Assembly (NCBI GenBank): GCA_028023455.1
Contig: JAQFVV010000022.1
Span: forward strand, 5,609,998-5,673,997
Source of the DNA: Epiperipatus broadwayi
Taxonomy: Eukaryota; Onychophora; Udeonychophora; Euonychophora; Peripatidae
Direction of reading: 5' to 3'
Length of the DNA stretch: 64,000 nucleotides
The notes under the pieces are model-generated. The model was given only the letters and a program-made list of their open reading frames with translations. It was not told the origin of the DNA and searched no databases. Numbering within the stretch: the stretch's first letter is position 1; the number at the start of each line of letters is the position of its first letter. Below are positions 22,802-33,598 of this stretch, in pieces. The translations under genes were made by a program, and so were the position numbers.

Positions 22802-22910
22802 TACTTTAGTATTAGACCCGCTGAAACAGCCGTACTGAATTAGGGTTAGTGTTAGAGTTAGGGTTAGGATTGAGATCAAGTTTCATTCCAGTAATTCTAA
22901 TCCTAAAGTA
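22802..22910. mobile_element. Small TIR element with TTAGGG-like interior
   Basis: Short inverted ends TACTTTAGTATTAGA and its near-complement TCTAATCCTAAAGTA bracket CCCGCTGAAACAGCCGTACT and five to six TTAGGG/GTTAGG-type hexamers. It is a small dispersed element, not a telomere. Confidence 0.5.
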
Positions 22911-22913
22911 TTG

Positions 22914-23650
22914 AAAACTTATATATAAACAATTGAAATAAAGTTCAAATCATATTTGTCAAATTTAAAATTAAATAAAAATAGTATCTAAATTGTTAAA
23001 TATTATTTGTTTTGTTTTTCGTTAAATCTCTGTCATTTTTGCAACAACAAAAAAACACACAATAATAGCTTCAATGTAAAGGTTTCCCTGTGGCATATTG
23101 TATATAATGTACTAATAGTATTTACATTGCATATGAATAAAGTTATTTGTCTTGCAACATCATACAAATGGATAAAGCAGTTTGATAAAAAAAAAAGGTA
23201 ATTCAGCACATACGTATTTTTTAAAAAAGAAAAAATATTTACTATGAAACTTTAAAAGTTCACAATTATTAAAAATACTGCAAGCAAAATCAAAATTAAA
23301 GCTAAAGTACATATAGAAATTTTTAATTATACGGACAGATTTAAATAAAAGAGAAAATTATTAATTAAAAATTTTTAAGATCTCGCTCTTAAGTATTGCA
23401 ACTTCATATTGCTTTTATTCTTTTAAACATGACATTTGATCTTGCTTCTAGCATATTTAAAAACTCAACAACAAGAATGACAAAGTTTTAAGAAAAAAAA
23501 AAAGATATATTCATCTTGAAATGAAAATTAAATACGAACTACTTTTTGGAAACAACCTTTGCTTCTAACAATGCACCTGCTTCGTAAAAATAAACAAACA
23601 ATGTATATACATTGTATTCGTCAAATTACTTTTTATAAATTATACTAGAA
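22914..23650. other. AT-rich stretch, nothing recognised
   Basis: A-runs and AT-rich sequence only. No supported coding frame. Confidence 0.35.
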
Positions 23651-24303
23651 TCAACTTCATCAATTTTTAATATTATCAAGCTATTGCAGGATAATTACAC
23701 TGGATTTAAATTCATTTCTAACTTGTCTATTCTTCTGACAAGTAATCTATTTTTAAGTCTTTTAATATATTTTGAGTTTATATTTAGGATTTATCTATCT
23801 ACTGCCATTACTTCTAATATGTCCAGCCTAGAGTATTCAGTCTCTTGTCACTTTTACTGCCGTTAGTGATAATTAGTTATTCTCTCACCAATATATTTAA
23901 TTTTTATCATTCCTTATTAATCTCTATATATTATTATTTATAATTTGCTTTGGGATCTGCAATTGTTGCATTGATTATCTACTAAGTGTCCAAGTCTCAC
24001 ATCTATAATTAAATACTTATAGAAAACATTTGTTAAAAATTTTCATTTTCAAGCATACAGACATATTCCAAAGATTAAGTTTTCCTACAACAAGTACTAC
24101 ATTCAAGTCTAATTCTTAATTAATTTCATACATTATGTTTTTATCAGTATTAATAATCTGACCAAAATGTTTGTAATTTATTTCTTGTAATTGTAAGTCT
24201 AACTTTTTTTTTTTTGAAACACATTAAACATTACTTTAATCATTTTTAATATATGAAGTTTTTCTACAGTACAGACTTTTTCATACCGGCACTCCAATAT
24301 GTA

Positions 24304-24606
24304 ATATATAGGGGGTTTGAACTCAGACTTTCACATAACCCTCAACTATCCTCAGATTTTCAATGAAATGGACAGCTGAAGAGTTGTGGAGTGAAGCGGA
24401 TTGAAGCCTGTTTATTAAAGTATGAAGATTGGCTACCTTAATATAAGCTGAGCATTGATTATATATATGTGTGGAGATGATAATCTGGACCAACTGATGA
24501 GTGCTGGTGTCTTTTTGACATGTGTGTGATCAAGTTTGTCAGCAGTATGAGATAGCTTGGATAGTTGAGGTTGTGTGAAAGTCTGAGTTCAAACTCCCTA
24601 TATATT
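24304..24606 (+). repeat. S-family repeat with 45-bp inverted ends
   Basis: The ends ATATAGGGGGTTTGAACTCA (24306 onward) and their complement at 24558-24606 match over about 45 bp, giving a MITE-like unit. Inside are GGACCAA and CTGATGA (24494-24500), but sequence after GTGCTGG jumps to the tail, so stem III and the cleavage site are deleted. Confidence 0.75.
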
Positions 24607-24791
24607 TAATCATTTTTGTAAATATTTTTTGCTCTGCTTTTAGCTGCTCTGAAGCATTATTTTCACAAACAAACACATATCCTGTGAAATTTGGATAATT
24701 TGAGTAATTCTAATTTTTTATTACTTCTTTTGCTTTCCATTTTAAACTTTAAAAAAACTTTTTGTAAAACAATTGTAAAAATTTTGGAGTA

Positions 24792-24902
24792 GTCAAGCGT
24801 TGTTAGCCAAGAGATCATCGCAACCGCCTTGCAAGCAAGTAGTTGGTTGCAGACGGTTGTGGGTTCGCGTCCTGGCCGATGCTATGACATATGGAAAAAA
24901 AA
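24792..24902 (+). mobile_element. tRNA-derived SINE with target duplication
   Basis: Begins GTCAAGCGTTG, with an A-box-like TTAGCCAAGAGATCATCG, an anticodon-arm-like CCGCCTTGCAAGCAAG and a B box GGGTTCGCGTCC, and ends GACATATGGAAAAAAAA. Flanked by TTTGGAGTA on both sides (24783-24791 and 24903-24911). Same family as 33493-33598 and 62670-62781. Retrotransposition by a LINE is inferred from the A-tail and duplication. Confidence 0.85.
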
Positions 24903-25510
24903 TTTGGAGTATTAGACTCTCCTTATTATATGTCCCAATAAGATTTTCCTAAGAACATTTTAATGATCTAATATAATAGTCTGAATAAACCTTTGTATAA
25001 TCAAAAAATAATAATTTAATTATTTGATGCTCAGAACTTCATAAGAAGTTTGGGATTTAGAAGTAATAAAGTAGGACCACATATCATGGACTTGGAAGTC
25101 TAAAATTTGCTATTATAAATCTTTTTCAGGTGTATGTTTGAAGAATATGTGGTTGAAATTTAAAGTATATGTATGTGTGTGTGTGTGTGTGGTGGATTAT
25201 GGTATTTTGCAAGATTATTAAAAAGATTAATAATAAACTTTTTTTATAGATGTAAATGTAAGCTGATTTAGTAAGATTTAGGATTGATCTTAAATTTTGC
25301 CTTTACTTTTGTCATTATGTGGTTTATTATTTAATTAAAAACTTAGATAGCAGATGAAAGGTGGATTTATTTTGACTTTGAAATCAAATGGTATTTTTGG
25401 CAAATTAAATGAAACATAGTTTTCTGTAATTAATTGATCCATGCATCTGATAAATATCTGTAACTAATAAAATCATTCACATAGGTACTTTGCATTATTA
25501 AATTACCCTG

Positions 25511-25582
25511 CTTGGTTTGGCATAATTGATAGCGCATCTGACTCGAGATCGGCAGGTCCCATGTTCAATTCTAGTGCTCACA
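25511..25582 (+). repeat. tRNA-like SINE head, second family
   Basis: TTTGGCATAATTGATAGCG (A-box region), CTGACTCGAGATCGGCAG (anticodon arm with a CTCGAGA loop) and GGTCCCATGTTCAATTCTAG (B-box region) fold like a tRNA. The B box is imperfect and the acceptor ends do not pair well, so this is a SINE head and not a working tRNA gene. Confidence 0.55.
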
Positions 25583-25689
25583 GATCTGGTGCTCAAACTT
25601 TTAGAAACTCCCAAGTAACAAAGCCATATGCCTTTTTTTATTATTAAATTATTTATATAGATTTTATTTAATAAATATTATATATAATA

Positions 25690-25785
25690 TTATATAAAGA
25701 TGGGGAAAGGTGAATTGAACTTGGAGACATCTTCATCCTGCAGTGAATTGATGATGGTTGAAAATGATATTGATGATGTATGGAT
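25690..25785 (+). repeat. LINE 3' end (RTE-type) on the plus strand
   Basis: GAATTGAACTTGGAGACATC, then CTGCAGTGAATTGATGATGG and TTGAAAATGAT. The same tail closes the RTE-type copies at 29160 and 62880 (minus) and 62440 (plus). It may be a short LINE fragment, or the tail of the SINE that starts at 25511. Confidence 0.6.
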
Positions 25786-25846
25786 GTAGACTAATAATAA
25801 TTTTAACATCATCGCTGTTTCTCACACCAATAATAATGCATGCACT

Positions 25847-25930
25847 AGGTGGTGTAGCACAGTGGTTAGCAGCAGACTAAAAGTAAAGATTCCAGAATTG
25901 ATTCTCATCTGAATAAAGTAAAAAAAAAAC
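25847..25930 (+). repeat. tRNA-like SINE, third family
   Basis: GGTGGTGTAGCACAGTGGTT is a clear tRNA-type A-box region. GAATTGATTCTC sits at the B-box position, and a poly-A stretch follows at 25920-25929. Short and decayed. Confidence 0.5.
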
Positions 25931-26189
25931 CTTAGCTCAAATTAACTGAATAAAGATATTAAATACTCAATCTTACATTAGGATGCATGACTGTCACATG
26001 GCCTCCCAAACAAGTATCCTTACAGTTTTATTTTACTGCCTCCATGAGCTATATGAATTGGATCAATTACCATCTTAGAAGATGGATGTGTCAATTAGAA
26101 ACAATGTTTCCTTTATGATATAAATTTGGTTATAAATATAATAAATATTTGAAAACCAGGCACTCTTCACAAACCTGGGAGCTTAATTG

Positions 26190-26278
26190 TAAGTATAGAG
26201 GATTTGTATCAGTTGTATGAGATAGTGTGGATAGTTGAAGGGTGCTTGAAAATCTGAGTTCAAATCCTCTATACTTAT
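26190..26278 (+). repeat. Short S-family deletion derivative
   Basis: About 89 bp. The ends AAGTATAGAGGATTTG and CAAATCCTCTATACTT are perfect inverted repeats. The interior keeps the S tail (ATGAGATAGTGTGGATAGTT, then GAGTTCAAATCC) but not the hammerhead core. Confidence 0.65.
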
Positions 26279-27420
26279 AAATATAGTGCAAATGTAATGT
26301 TTTTATAAAAAAACAATGATTAGAACAAGAGAAATTATGTGTTACAGTCTTACTATTTTTTATAGATGGGAAAAGAAAGTTATGATTAGGAATCCAGCTA
26401 TTCCTATTTGTACTTTTCTTATTAATAATTAATTAAATAATTTGTCTCATTATTGCCAGAGATGCAGAAATCACCATATAAGAATTGTTGAAAAACAATA
26501 AATTATGTTAAAGAGGTTGAAAGCAACGGCAAATTATAACCTATAAATTATAGGCCACATCCTTGATGTCTTAGGTTTTAGATCTATCTTCGAGTAAAGA
26601 TCTTAAAGTATATACTAGTACATTATAACACATTTTCGTCGTAAATTAAAAAAACGGAATTTAAAAGTGCATCTAACATTAAAGCTTTTCTTAATAAATA
26701 TTAATGCATTTAATACTTTAAAAATATTAACCATTAGCGAGATTAAACTTTTTTTTTATTCTACATTGTAAATTAGAAGTCTTTGTATTCTACTTCTGGG
26801 AAAACTACAATTTCTTAAACTGTCTTTTATTCGGTGAGGAACAAAAAACAATATGTCATGTTTTTAATATTTTTGTCTGCTTTATCTTTTTTCCATTAGT
26901 GCAAATCTCTAGCATCAAAATGTACAATTCTATCCACACTGCGGTGGAAAAAAAAAAGACAATCTGTTTTATCTAAACTCATAGCTTCCCTTTTATGGAA
27001 CATTATTTTCAAAACCATTTTCTGCCAAAAGTCATTTTTCATCGCCATTTTTTACCATTGCTAAAAGGAAAATTAATATCGGATTATGTACTTAATTAAG
27101 AAACTTTATAATTTTTTAATTGATTCATTAATTAAATAATAATTATCAGACGATCAATGATAATCGTATTTATTCCGATTTAAAACTTAATGCTAAGAAA
27201 AAAATTATGTATATCATTAAAATATATTGAAGATCGTTAGTGTAATGGAGTACAATCATTTCCTGGGACCATAATTTAGAATTAAATCGGTTGTAGGAAC
27301 TTTCAAACAGGTTTGAGATTCTTTTTATGCGGTAGCTAATCCATAGCCAATTCATTAGTTGTTCATTCTTGATTCTCAATTATTTATAGATAAAAGATAA
27401 AACAAGAAACGAAAGGATGA
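26279..27420. other. AT-rich stretch, nothing recognised
   Basis: No supported gene or repeat. Short open frames on the minus strand near 27170-27379 have no recognisable motif. Confidence 0.35.
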
Positions 27421-27995
27421 TTGGTACTTACAGATAATCCAGGATACTAACCTTGATTCCAGATATTGCTGAATACCAAGGTTGACATCCATGTTTTTTT
27501 TTAATTATACATTTTCACCAGCATAGTTATCCCATAACCCTATCGAATGTTTTACTTGTTAATACTAAAAAATATTGATAAATCAATTATAAATTCCTGT
27601 TAACTTTAAAAAATAGCAATAAATGTATTATAAATTCCATTCACAGAAATAACACAAAACTATGACAATAAATTTTAAATAAAATAAAATAAATAATTCA
27701 AAATACAGGAATTTTTTAAAAAACCAAAAAGTAACTAACGTGGATTATTCATGTCAATCTAGTGTTTAGATATATATATAATCTTTCTTTCAAACACATC
27801 TACAGACCACACATAAGTTTTAAAAAAATTGTAAAAAGCGTTTGCTATATTATAACATGTATTTTATTATGTATAAAACTTTTATTTTTATCTATTTGAT
27901 TCAAAATATTATTATTATTTAATTCAATATATTTAATAACTGAAACACAGGCTTGTTATATACCTGTGACTATATATATATATATGTGTGTGTGT

Positions 27996-28248
27996 AATAT
28001 AGGGTATATGAGCACAGACTTTAACACCACCCACCTCTCTCCACTCTATCTAATATCTGAGCACTTATACTATATATGTGTGTAAAGATGATAGTCTGGA
28101 CCAACTGATGATTGCTGTTTTAGCATGAAATACGTATATTGGTGATTATTTATCTTTTCAGCATATATGTGTTTAGGTGTATCAGTGTTATTAGATAGAG
28201 TGGAGAGAGGTGGGTGGTGTGAAAGTCTGTGCTCATATACCCTATATT
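27996..28248 (+). repeat. S-family repeat with 50-bp inverted ends
   Basis: ATATAGGGTATATGAGCACA and its complement GCTCATATACCCTATAT close a 253-bp unit whose arms also share CCACCCACCTCTCTCCACTC. The hammerhead core lies almost exactly in the middle. This is the most compact full S copy in the window. Confidence 0.8.
28090..28154 (+). ncRNA. Candidate type I hammerhead ribozyme, S copy 4
   Basis: ACCAA (28100-28104), CTGATGA (28105-28111), stem II TGCT/AGCA (plus a T-T opposition at the base), GAAA (28127-28130), stem III AT/AT around ACGT, cleavage base A (28138), then TTGGT (28139-28143). Outer helix GATA (28090-28093) with TATC (28151-28154) across an internal loop. The S copy at 30510 has ATGCT/AGCAT, a full five-pair stem II, so the base mismatch here is probably a later change. 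Confidence 0.65.
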
Positions 28249-28257
28249 TCAATATAT

Positions 28258-28412
28258 TTGTGGTTTAAGTAATGATAATTTTACATCATTGGTATAATCA
28301 CTGAAATTCATTTAATGGAGTCAGATAATTCTATTTCCATGAATTTAAACACATTAAGTGAATTTCGAAAATTATACCAATGATATAAAATGATCATTAG
28401 TTAAATCACAAG
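28258..28412. mobile_element. Hairpin MITE nested in the long inverted-repeat element
   Basis: The arms TGATAATTTTACATCATTGG and its near-complement around 28365-28390 form a foldback of about 50 bp per arm. It lies beside the S copy at the centre of the larger palindrome. No coding content. Confidence 0.55.
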
Positions 28413-28888
28413 TATATTGAATTAAATATTATTTTGAACCAAAATATATAAAAATAAAATTATTATATCTAATAAAATAGTTATAATATAGCAAAAGTTT
28501 CTTAAATTTTTTTTAAAACTTATGTATGGCTTGTTGATATATTTCAGAGAAAGATTACATATATCTAAACATTGGTGCTGACATGAATAACTCACAAGAG
28601 TCATTTTGGGGGTTTTAAAAATATCCCTGTAATTCGAATTATTAAATTTATTTTATTTAAAATTTATTGTTGTAGCTTTGTGTTATTTTTATAAATGAAA
28701 TTTATAATACATTTATTGCTATTTTTTAAAATTAATAGGAATTTATATTTGATTTATTTATATTTTTAAATATTAACAAATAAAACATTCATTAGGGTTA
28801 TTAAATAACTGTGCCACTGAAAATGTATAATTAAAAAAAAACATGGCTGCCAATCCTAGTGTCCATGATTATCCATAAGTACTAGATG

Positions 28889-29159
28889 CTTAAATCTTTA
28901 TCATCTGGTAAGTGGTAAACTTGTTCCTCTGTGAAGAATGTTGGTGAGTCCTTCATCCTGTAGTGACTATTTAAAGGATATTTCAAATGTTATTAGTACT
29001 TAATTATAGTCTTAGGTCATGTGTATAAAATATCATATGCTAAATGTTAAGCTACTCAATATTATAAATTAAATTATACCTAATTCAGTTATTTCTTGGT
29101 AGCTAGTATCTTTATCTGAATAAACATAAATTATATATCATTATCATTTTCAACCACCA
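28889..29159. other. Short unassigned spacer
   Basis: A LINE-tail-like TTCATCCTGTAGTGACTA lies near 28953-28970. Otherwise nothing recognised. Confidence 0.3.
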
Positions 29160-30177
29160 TCGATCCATTGCAGGTTAAATATCTTCCCAAGTTTAATTCA
29201 GTTCTTCTGATACATAGCCTTACAACAGCAAACTTCCTTATTTCATTAATTCATCTTACATGTGGTTTCTTACTAGGTTTTTCACAATCTCTTCAGATCC
29301 AGTTTAAGACATCAATAATCTATCTATTATCACCTCTTCTTGAAATGTGTCCAGCCCATCTCCACTTTAGTCTCTTAATTTTTTCAATAATGTCAATAAT
29401 ATCTGTTGTTCTCTCACCTATATATTTTATTTTCAATCCCTTCCTGTTATCCTAACATACATCTTTCTATACTTTGTTGAGTGATCTAGTCTCTGTATTG
29501 ATCTTCTATTAAGTATCCGACTCTTGGATCTATAAGTAAGAACTGATAAAACACAAAACTTTCCTTTTCAAGCACATAGATATATTTTCTTTTAACACTA
29601 AGTGATTTCTACCAAAAGTGTGTCATTCAAATTTATTTCTATGATTAATTATATCCTTTAAATTTTCATCTGTATTAATAATCTGACCAGAGCATTTATA
29701 ATTGTTAACTTCTTATAATTCGTCATTATCAATTTTCAGTTTCTTCTAAGAAAATCCATTGAACTGTTACTTCAGTCTTTTTAGCATTTATCTTTAGTCT
29801 GATAACTTCTTGCAATATTTTTGAAACTCTGAAGCATTATTTGCAAAATAATTGCACCCTCTTCAAAATCTAAATGACTTAAATAATTTTTATTTATTTT
29901 TATTCCCATAGATTCTTATTTTGTTCTACAAAATAATTCTTGTAAAACTGTTGCAAAATATTTTGAAGATATGGATTCCCCATGTGGAGCACTATCTCTG
30001 TTTTAATCTTCTCCACATCATAGTATAATATTTAAATATAAGTATAATTAATATACCTGGAGTTTAGATGTAAAATAGAGGATTTGAATATAGACTTTTA
30101 AACTCCCTTCAGCTATCTACCCTATCTCATACAACTGATACACATGTCCACGCACATGTGAAAAAGATAAATGATCT

Positions 30178-30220
30178 CCAATATACATATTTCATGCTGA
30201 ACCAGCATTCATCATTGGTT
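30178..30220 (-). ncRNA. Degraded hammerhead core, left half of the S dimer
   Basis: On the minus strand: ACCAA, TGATGA (the C of CTGATGA is missing), stem II ATGCT-GGTTC-AGCAT with all five pairs intact, GAAA, TATGTATA, TTGG. It shows the ancestral stem II base pair A-T but lacks one core residue. Confidence 0.45.
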
Positions 30221-30499
30221 CAAATCATTATCTCCTACACACATATATAATCAGTGCTTGGTTTATATTAAGAAAGCAAATCTTCCATCATTAATGAACA
30301 GGTTTCAATGTATTTCACTCTTCAACTCTTCAGCTATCCATACCATTGAAAATTTGAAGATGAAATGTCCAAATCCCTAGTTAATGGTATGGACTGAAGA
30401 GTTGGAGGATGGAATAGAGTGAATCCTGTCCATTAAAGATTGAAGATTTGCTATCTTAATATAAACCAAGCACTGATTATATATATGTGTAGGAAATGA

Positions 30500-30550
30500 T
30501 CTATATTGACTGATGAATGCTGGCTAAGCATAAAATACATATATTGGATA
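30500..30550 (+). ncRNA. Degraded hammerhead core, right half of the S dimer
   Basis: CTGATGA (30510-30516), ATGCT-GGCTA-AGCAT perfect stem II (30517-30531), then AAAA where GAAA is expected, ACATAT, TTGG. The G12 change should abolish cleavage, and stem I is weakened. Confidence 0.45.
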
Positions 30551-31312
30551 TCATTTATCTTTTTCACATGTGCATGGACATATGTATAAGTTGTATGAGA
30601 TAGAGTGGTGAGCTGAAGAGAGCTTGAAAGTCTGTGTCCAACTCCTCTATATTATATCATAGAATAATCTAACCACTGTTGTTGTATTTTAATAAGCATT
30701 TTTCAGAATTATATCTGATCTATGTCTTTGATGATTCAAAGCTTTAATAACTATAGAAATGCTCATAGAATCAAATGCTTTTCATAATTTCCAAATCTAA
30801 AGCTTAGTAGCAATTCATTTTCATTGGTCTTTTCTATAATTTTTTTCAATACTTAGATGCCATCCACTATGATAAACTACTTTTAAATCCAGTTTGTTCT
30901 TTCACTTGGTTAAATCCATTGTAGATGAGTTGTAATTATCTTTATAAAAAAATTTCATAATAATAATAATAAAAGACTGATTGTTCTGTAACTTCTAATA
31001 TCTTCTTTATCATCTTTCTTAAATGCTAATATTATTGTGACATTGTTTCACTCATCTGGTATATTTTTATCATTTAGACCAGGGATACACAACCTTTTTC
31101 TTTTCTGGGCCACATACATTTGCATGCTACATCAAGTGGGCCATGGCAACCAATTGATGTCATGTAAAAAAATGTCTGATTTCTCAATTCATGCTTGCCA
31201 CAGCTTGTGGATCACTTTACTATATCTTAGAATTAACATATTAATAAAACGCAAACACTTTTATTTGATATAAACATTTATTTAAATATCAGTGTGATTT
31301 TTAATATTGAGA

Positions 31313-33065
31313 TTAACTTTTAACAATTTTAGATAAATCTGGTTTATATGTGCTACATGCTACTCTTAATATATCATCAAGGTGTAAATCAGTAAGTCTG
31401 TTTCTATGCACATTCTTCACATATTTCATTTTCGAATAAGATGATTCACAAAGATATATCAATGCTAACAATGTGAGCAACATTTGTGCACACTTTTTGA
31501 CAGTTTTATATTTTTCAGGCACTAATTTCCAAAATTCCATATATTCCTTTCCCTCCATTTTCTCTTTAAAAATGGCTTCCAAATTCGTGTCATTTTTAAA
31601 TTCAACAAATTCGTTAAATAGCTTAACATAATCATGTTCATTTCTAAGTGCCAGGGATTTTCTATAAGCAAAAGACAATTCTTAATATTTCTTAAATCTT
31701 GAAATTACTTTTAAATTCTTTCAATAAGGTACCTAAATAATTTAGAATAATTACATAGGTTTCTGAAGAAATGTCAATACCATCTTGCTTAGCATTTGTC
31801 AATGTTGGAAAATGATATAGTATTTGTTTTTGTATATCTTGGTAATAATTAGTTTTTCTTCAAAAGCAAATACTTTGTCATTTGTGAAATAATTTTATTT
31901 TCACCTTGCAAACTAATATTAAGATCACAAAGTTTTTCTGTGATGTCACATAAAAAAGCTAAAAGATACCACCATCCATCACTGTCAAGCTCATTATAAG
32001 TTTTATTGCTTTCTTGTAAAAATGAAATAATTTCATGACGTAATAAAAAAAAGCGATTCAAAACTTTATCTCTCTTTAGCCATCATACCGAAGTATGCAA
32101 CAGTACATCACCATAACTACTATTTATTTCTTCCAAAAAAATTTTAATTTTTTTGTGGTTTAAATCTCGGTCTCGAATATAATTCACAATGTTTATGATG
32201 GTTTTCATTATTGCATCTACTTCTTTAATGAAATGATAAAAGATTTGTTAGATTATTTTTTTTTTTTAATAGGGAAACAAATCCCTTTTCAGATCCAATC
32301 ATTGAAGGACATCCATCAGTGCAAACAGAAACCAATTTTTTTATTTCAATATTATTAGTCTCCAGAAAAGTACAAATATTATTGAGAAAATCACTACCTC
32401 TAGTTTGATTCTTCATAGGAAGAAATTTCAAAAAATCTTCACAAATTGAATTCTGTTCCATACAGTATCTGATGAAAATAGCAATTGTGATGTTGCTGAA
32501 ATGTCAGTACTAGAATCAATAGCCAAACTAAAATATTTGCAGTTTTTCAAATCTTCTATTATATTATCAAAAATATGTTTTGCAATATCTTCAATACGTC
32601 TAATGCAGGTAAAATCTGACAGTTGTAATTTCTTAATTTGTAATAATATTTGACTTTTATTATTAAATTTATCAAATAATATATTCAAAGCATTTAGGAA
32701 ACATTCTTTCACAACTTCAGAATCCGTAAACATTTTCATATTTTTGCCAAGTATATAACAAATTTCATATGATGCTCGTGTCACCACTGCTTCTTGTGAG
32801 ATTGTCACTGACATAACATTTTGTTGTTGTTGCAATGATTTCTTGAAGAAAGCTAATTTTTCACTTCTTATTAAAGATCCATGAGCAAAAGTGTCATTAA
32901 ACAATTTATGTTTCATGATGTAATGATGATCAATGTTATATTTTTTAATATGACACTTTCTCAACAAATCAAACACATTGCTGAACCTTTGATATTCAAC
33001 ACAACAAAATATTCCTCTTCCCAGTTGTCTTGAAACTTTCTATTTTTATCCAATAATTTTCATTT
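31313..33065 (-). pseudogene. hAT transposase (GTF2IRD2/ZBED-like), frameshifted
   Basis: N-terminal BED-type zinc finger: KFQDNWEEEYFVV then CLIC near 32975, and after a frame change HHYIMKH near 32910. The middle part runs from KLFNDTFAHGSLIRSEKLAF to SLAIDSSTDIS (catalytic Asp region, about 32520), then CTDGCPSM near 32320, then HTSVWWLKRDKVLNRFF near 32110-32050. The C-terminal dimerisation region at 31678-31313 has FWKLVPEKY, LTLLALIYLCESSYSKMKYV and LHLDDILRVA. At least three frameshifts or stops separate the parts. An intact enzyme would excise and reinsert the element. Confidence 0.9.
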
Positions 33066-33492
33066 GTTGCTTGAATACATCATTGTGATGTTTAAATTAT
33101 AGTTTGATATAAAAGACTATGCATCTATGTGTATACTAATTCACATATAAAACTAAAATGTTTCAGTTTGCTTTCAAAAACATGGACTATTGATTGAATT
33201 AAAGTTTCAAACTTCTGATTGGTCAATTATACAATCTGCAGTAAATATATTTGTCTTGTTAAAATTATATTTGTTTTAGTTTAGTATCTAAAATGGAAAT
33301 TTATAATTTGTCTTATTACAGAAAGGTTTTTAAAAAATAAATTTCTATTTATAATTGATGATAATAATTTAACACTGTCAAATTATAATAAATGCTTACC
33401 ATCCAATTATAAATTCAGAAGTAATTCATTGAATTCCTTATCAATATGTTTTAGTATAAAAGTAAATTTTTTGACAAAAATATGAGAAACAA

Positions 33493-33598
33493 GTCAAGTG
33501 TTGGTGGTCGAGAGGTCAGCACAGCTACCTTACAAGCAGTTGTCCCGGGTTAGGAGATTCACTTCACGGATGATGCTGTGACACATGAAAAAAAAATT
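33493..33598 (+). mobile_element. tRNA-derived SINE inserted in the hAT
   Basis: GTCAAGTGTTGGTGGTCGAG with CTACCTTACAAGCAGTTG and a degraded B box, ending GATGCTGTGACACATG plus an A-run. Flanked by TGAGAAACAA (33483-33492) and TGAGAAGCAA (33599-33608), a 10-bp duplication with one change. Same family as 24792-24902. Confidence 0.82.

Larger units (their letters stand above)
23655..24910 (-). pseudogene. RTE-type LINE (copy F), 3' portion
   Basis: The plus strand is the reverse complement of the same LINE C-terminal region seen at 29160-30050 and 62870-63900. Landmarks are the TCTCACCAATATATTTAATTT, CATACAGACATATTCC and TTAATAATCTGACCA blocks, the last in a run of matching order. It is interrupted by an S element (24304-24606) and, at its end, by a SINE (24792-24902). 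All frames are broken. Confidence 0.6.
27421..28888. mobile_element. Long inverted-repeat element with nested insertions
   Basis: The two arms, about 27421-27960 and 28413-28888, are inverted copies of about 500 bp. Landmarks are CATGTTTTTTTTTAATTATAC with its complement near 28830, AATGTTTTACTTGTTAATA near 27547, and TTTGCTATATTATAAC near 27841. The centre is occupied by an S repeat (27996-28248) and a hairpin MITE (28258-28412). No transposase is seen. Outer boundaries are approximate, near GTACTTACAGATAATCC and its counterpart. It looks like a foldback element or long-TIR DNA transposon relic. Confidence 0.7.
30068..30655. repeat. S-family inverted dimer (foldback)
   Basis: Two S units joined head to head near 30360. 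The left is minus-oriented and the right plus-oriented. The outer ends ATAGAGGATTTGAATATAGA and the complement of CTGTGTCCAACTCCTCTATA match. Flanks share TCATAGTATAAT (30013-30024) and TCATAGAATAAT (30657-30668), a possible 12-bp duplication, although this leaves unexplained bases between the left duplicate and the inverted end. It interrupts LINE copy B. Each half has a degraded hammerhead core, on opposite strands. Confidence 0.75.

Noticed and set aside
22838-22880. Telomeric array
   Set aside because: Only five or six imperfect hexamers inside a small TIR-bounded unit.
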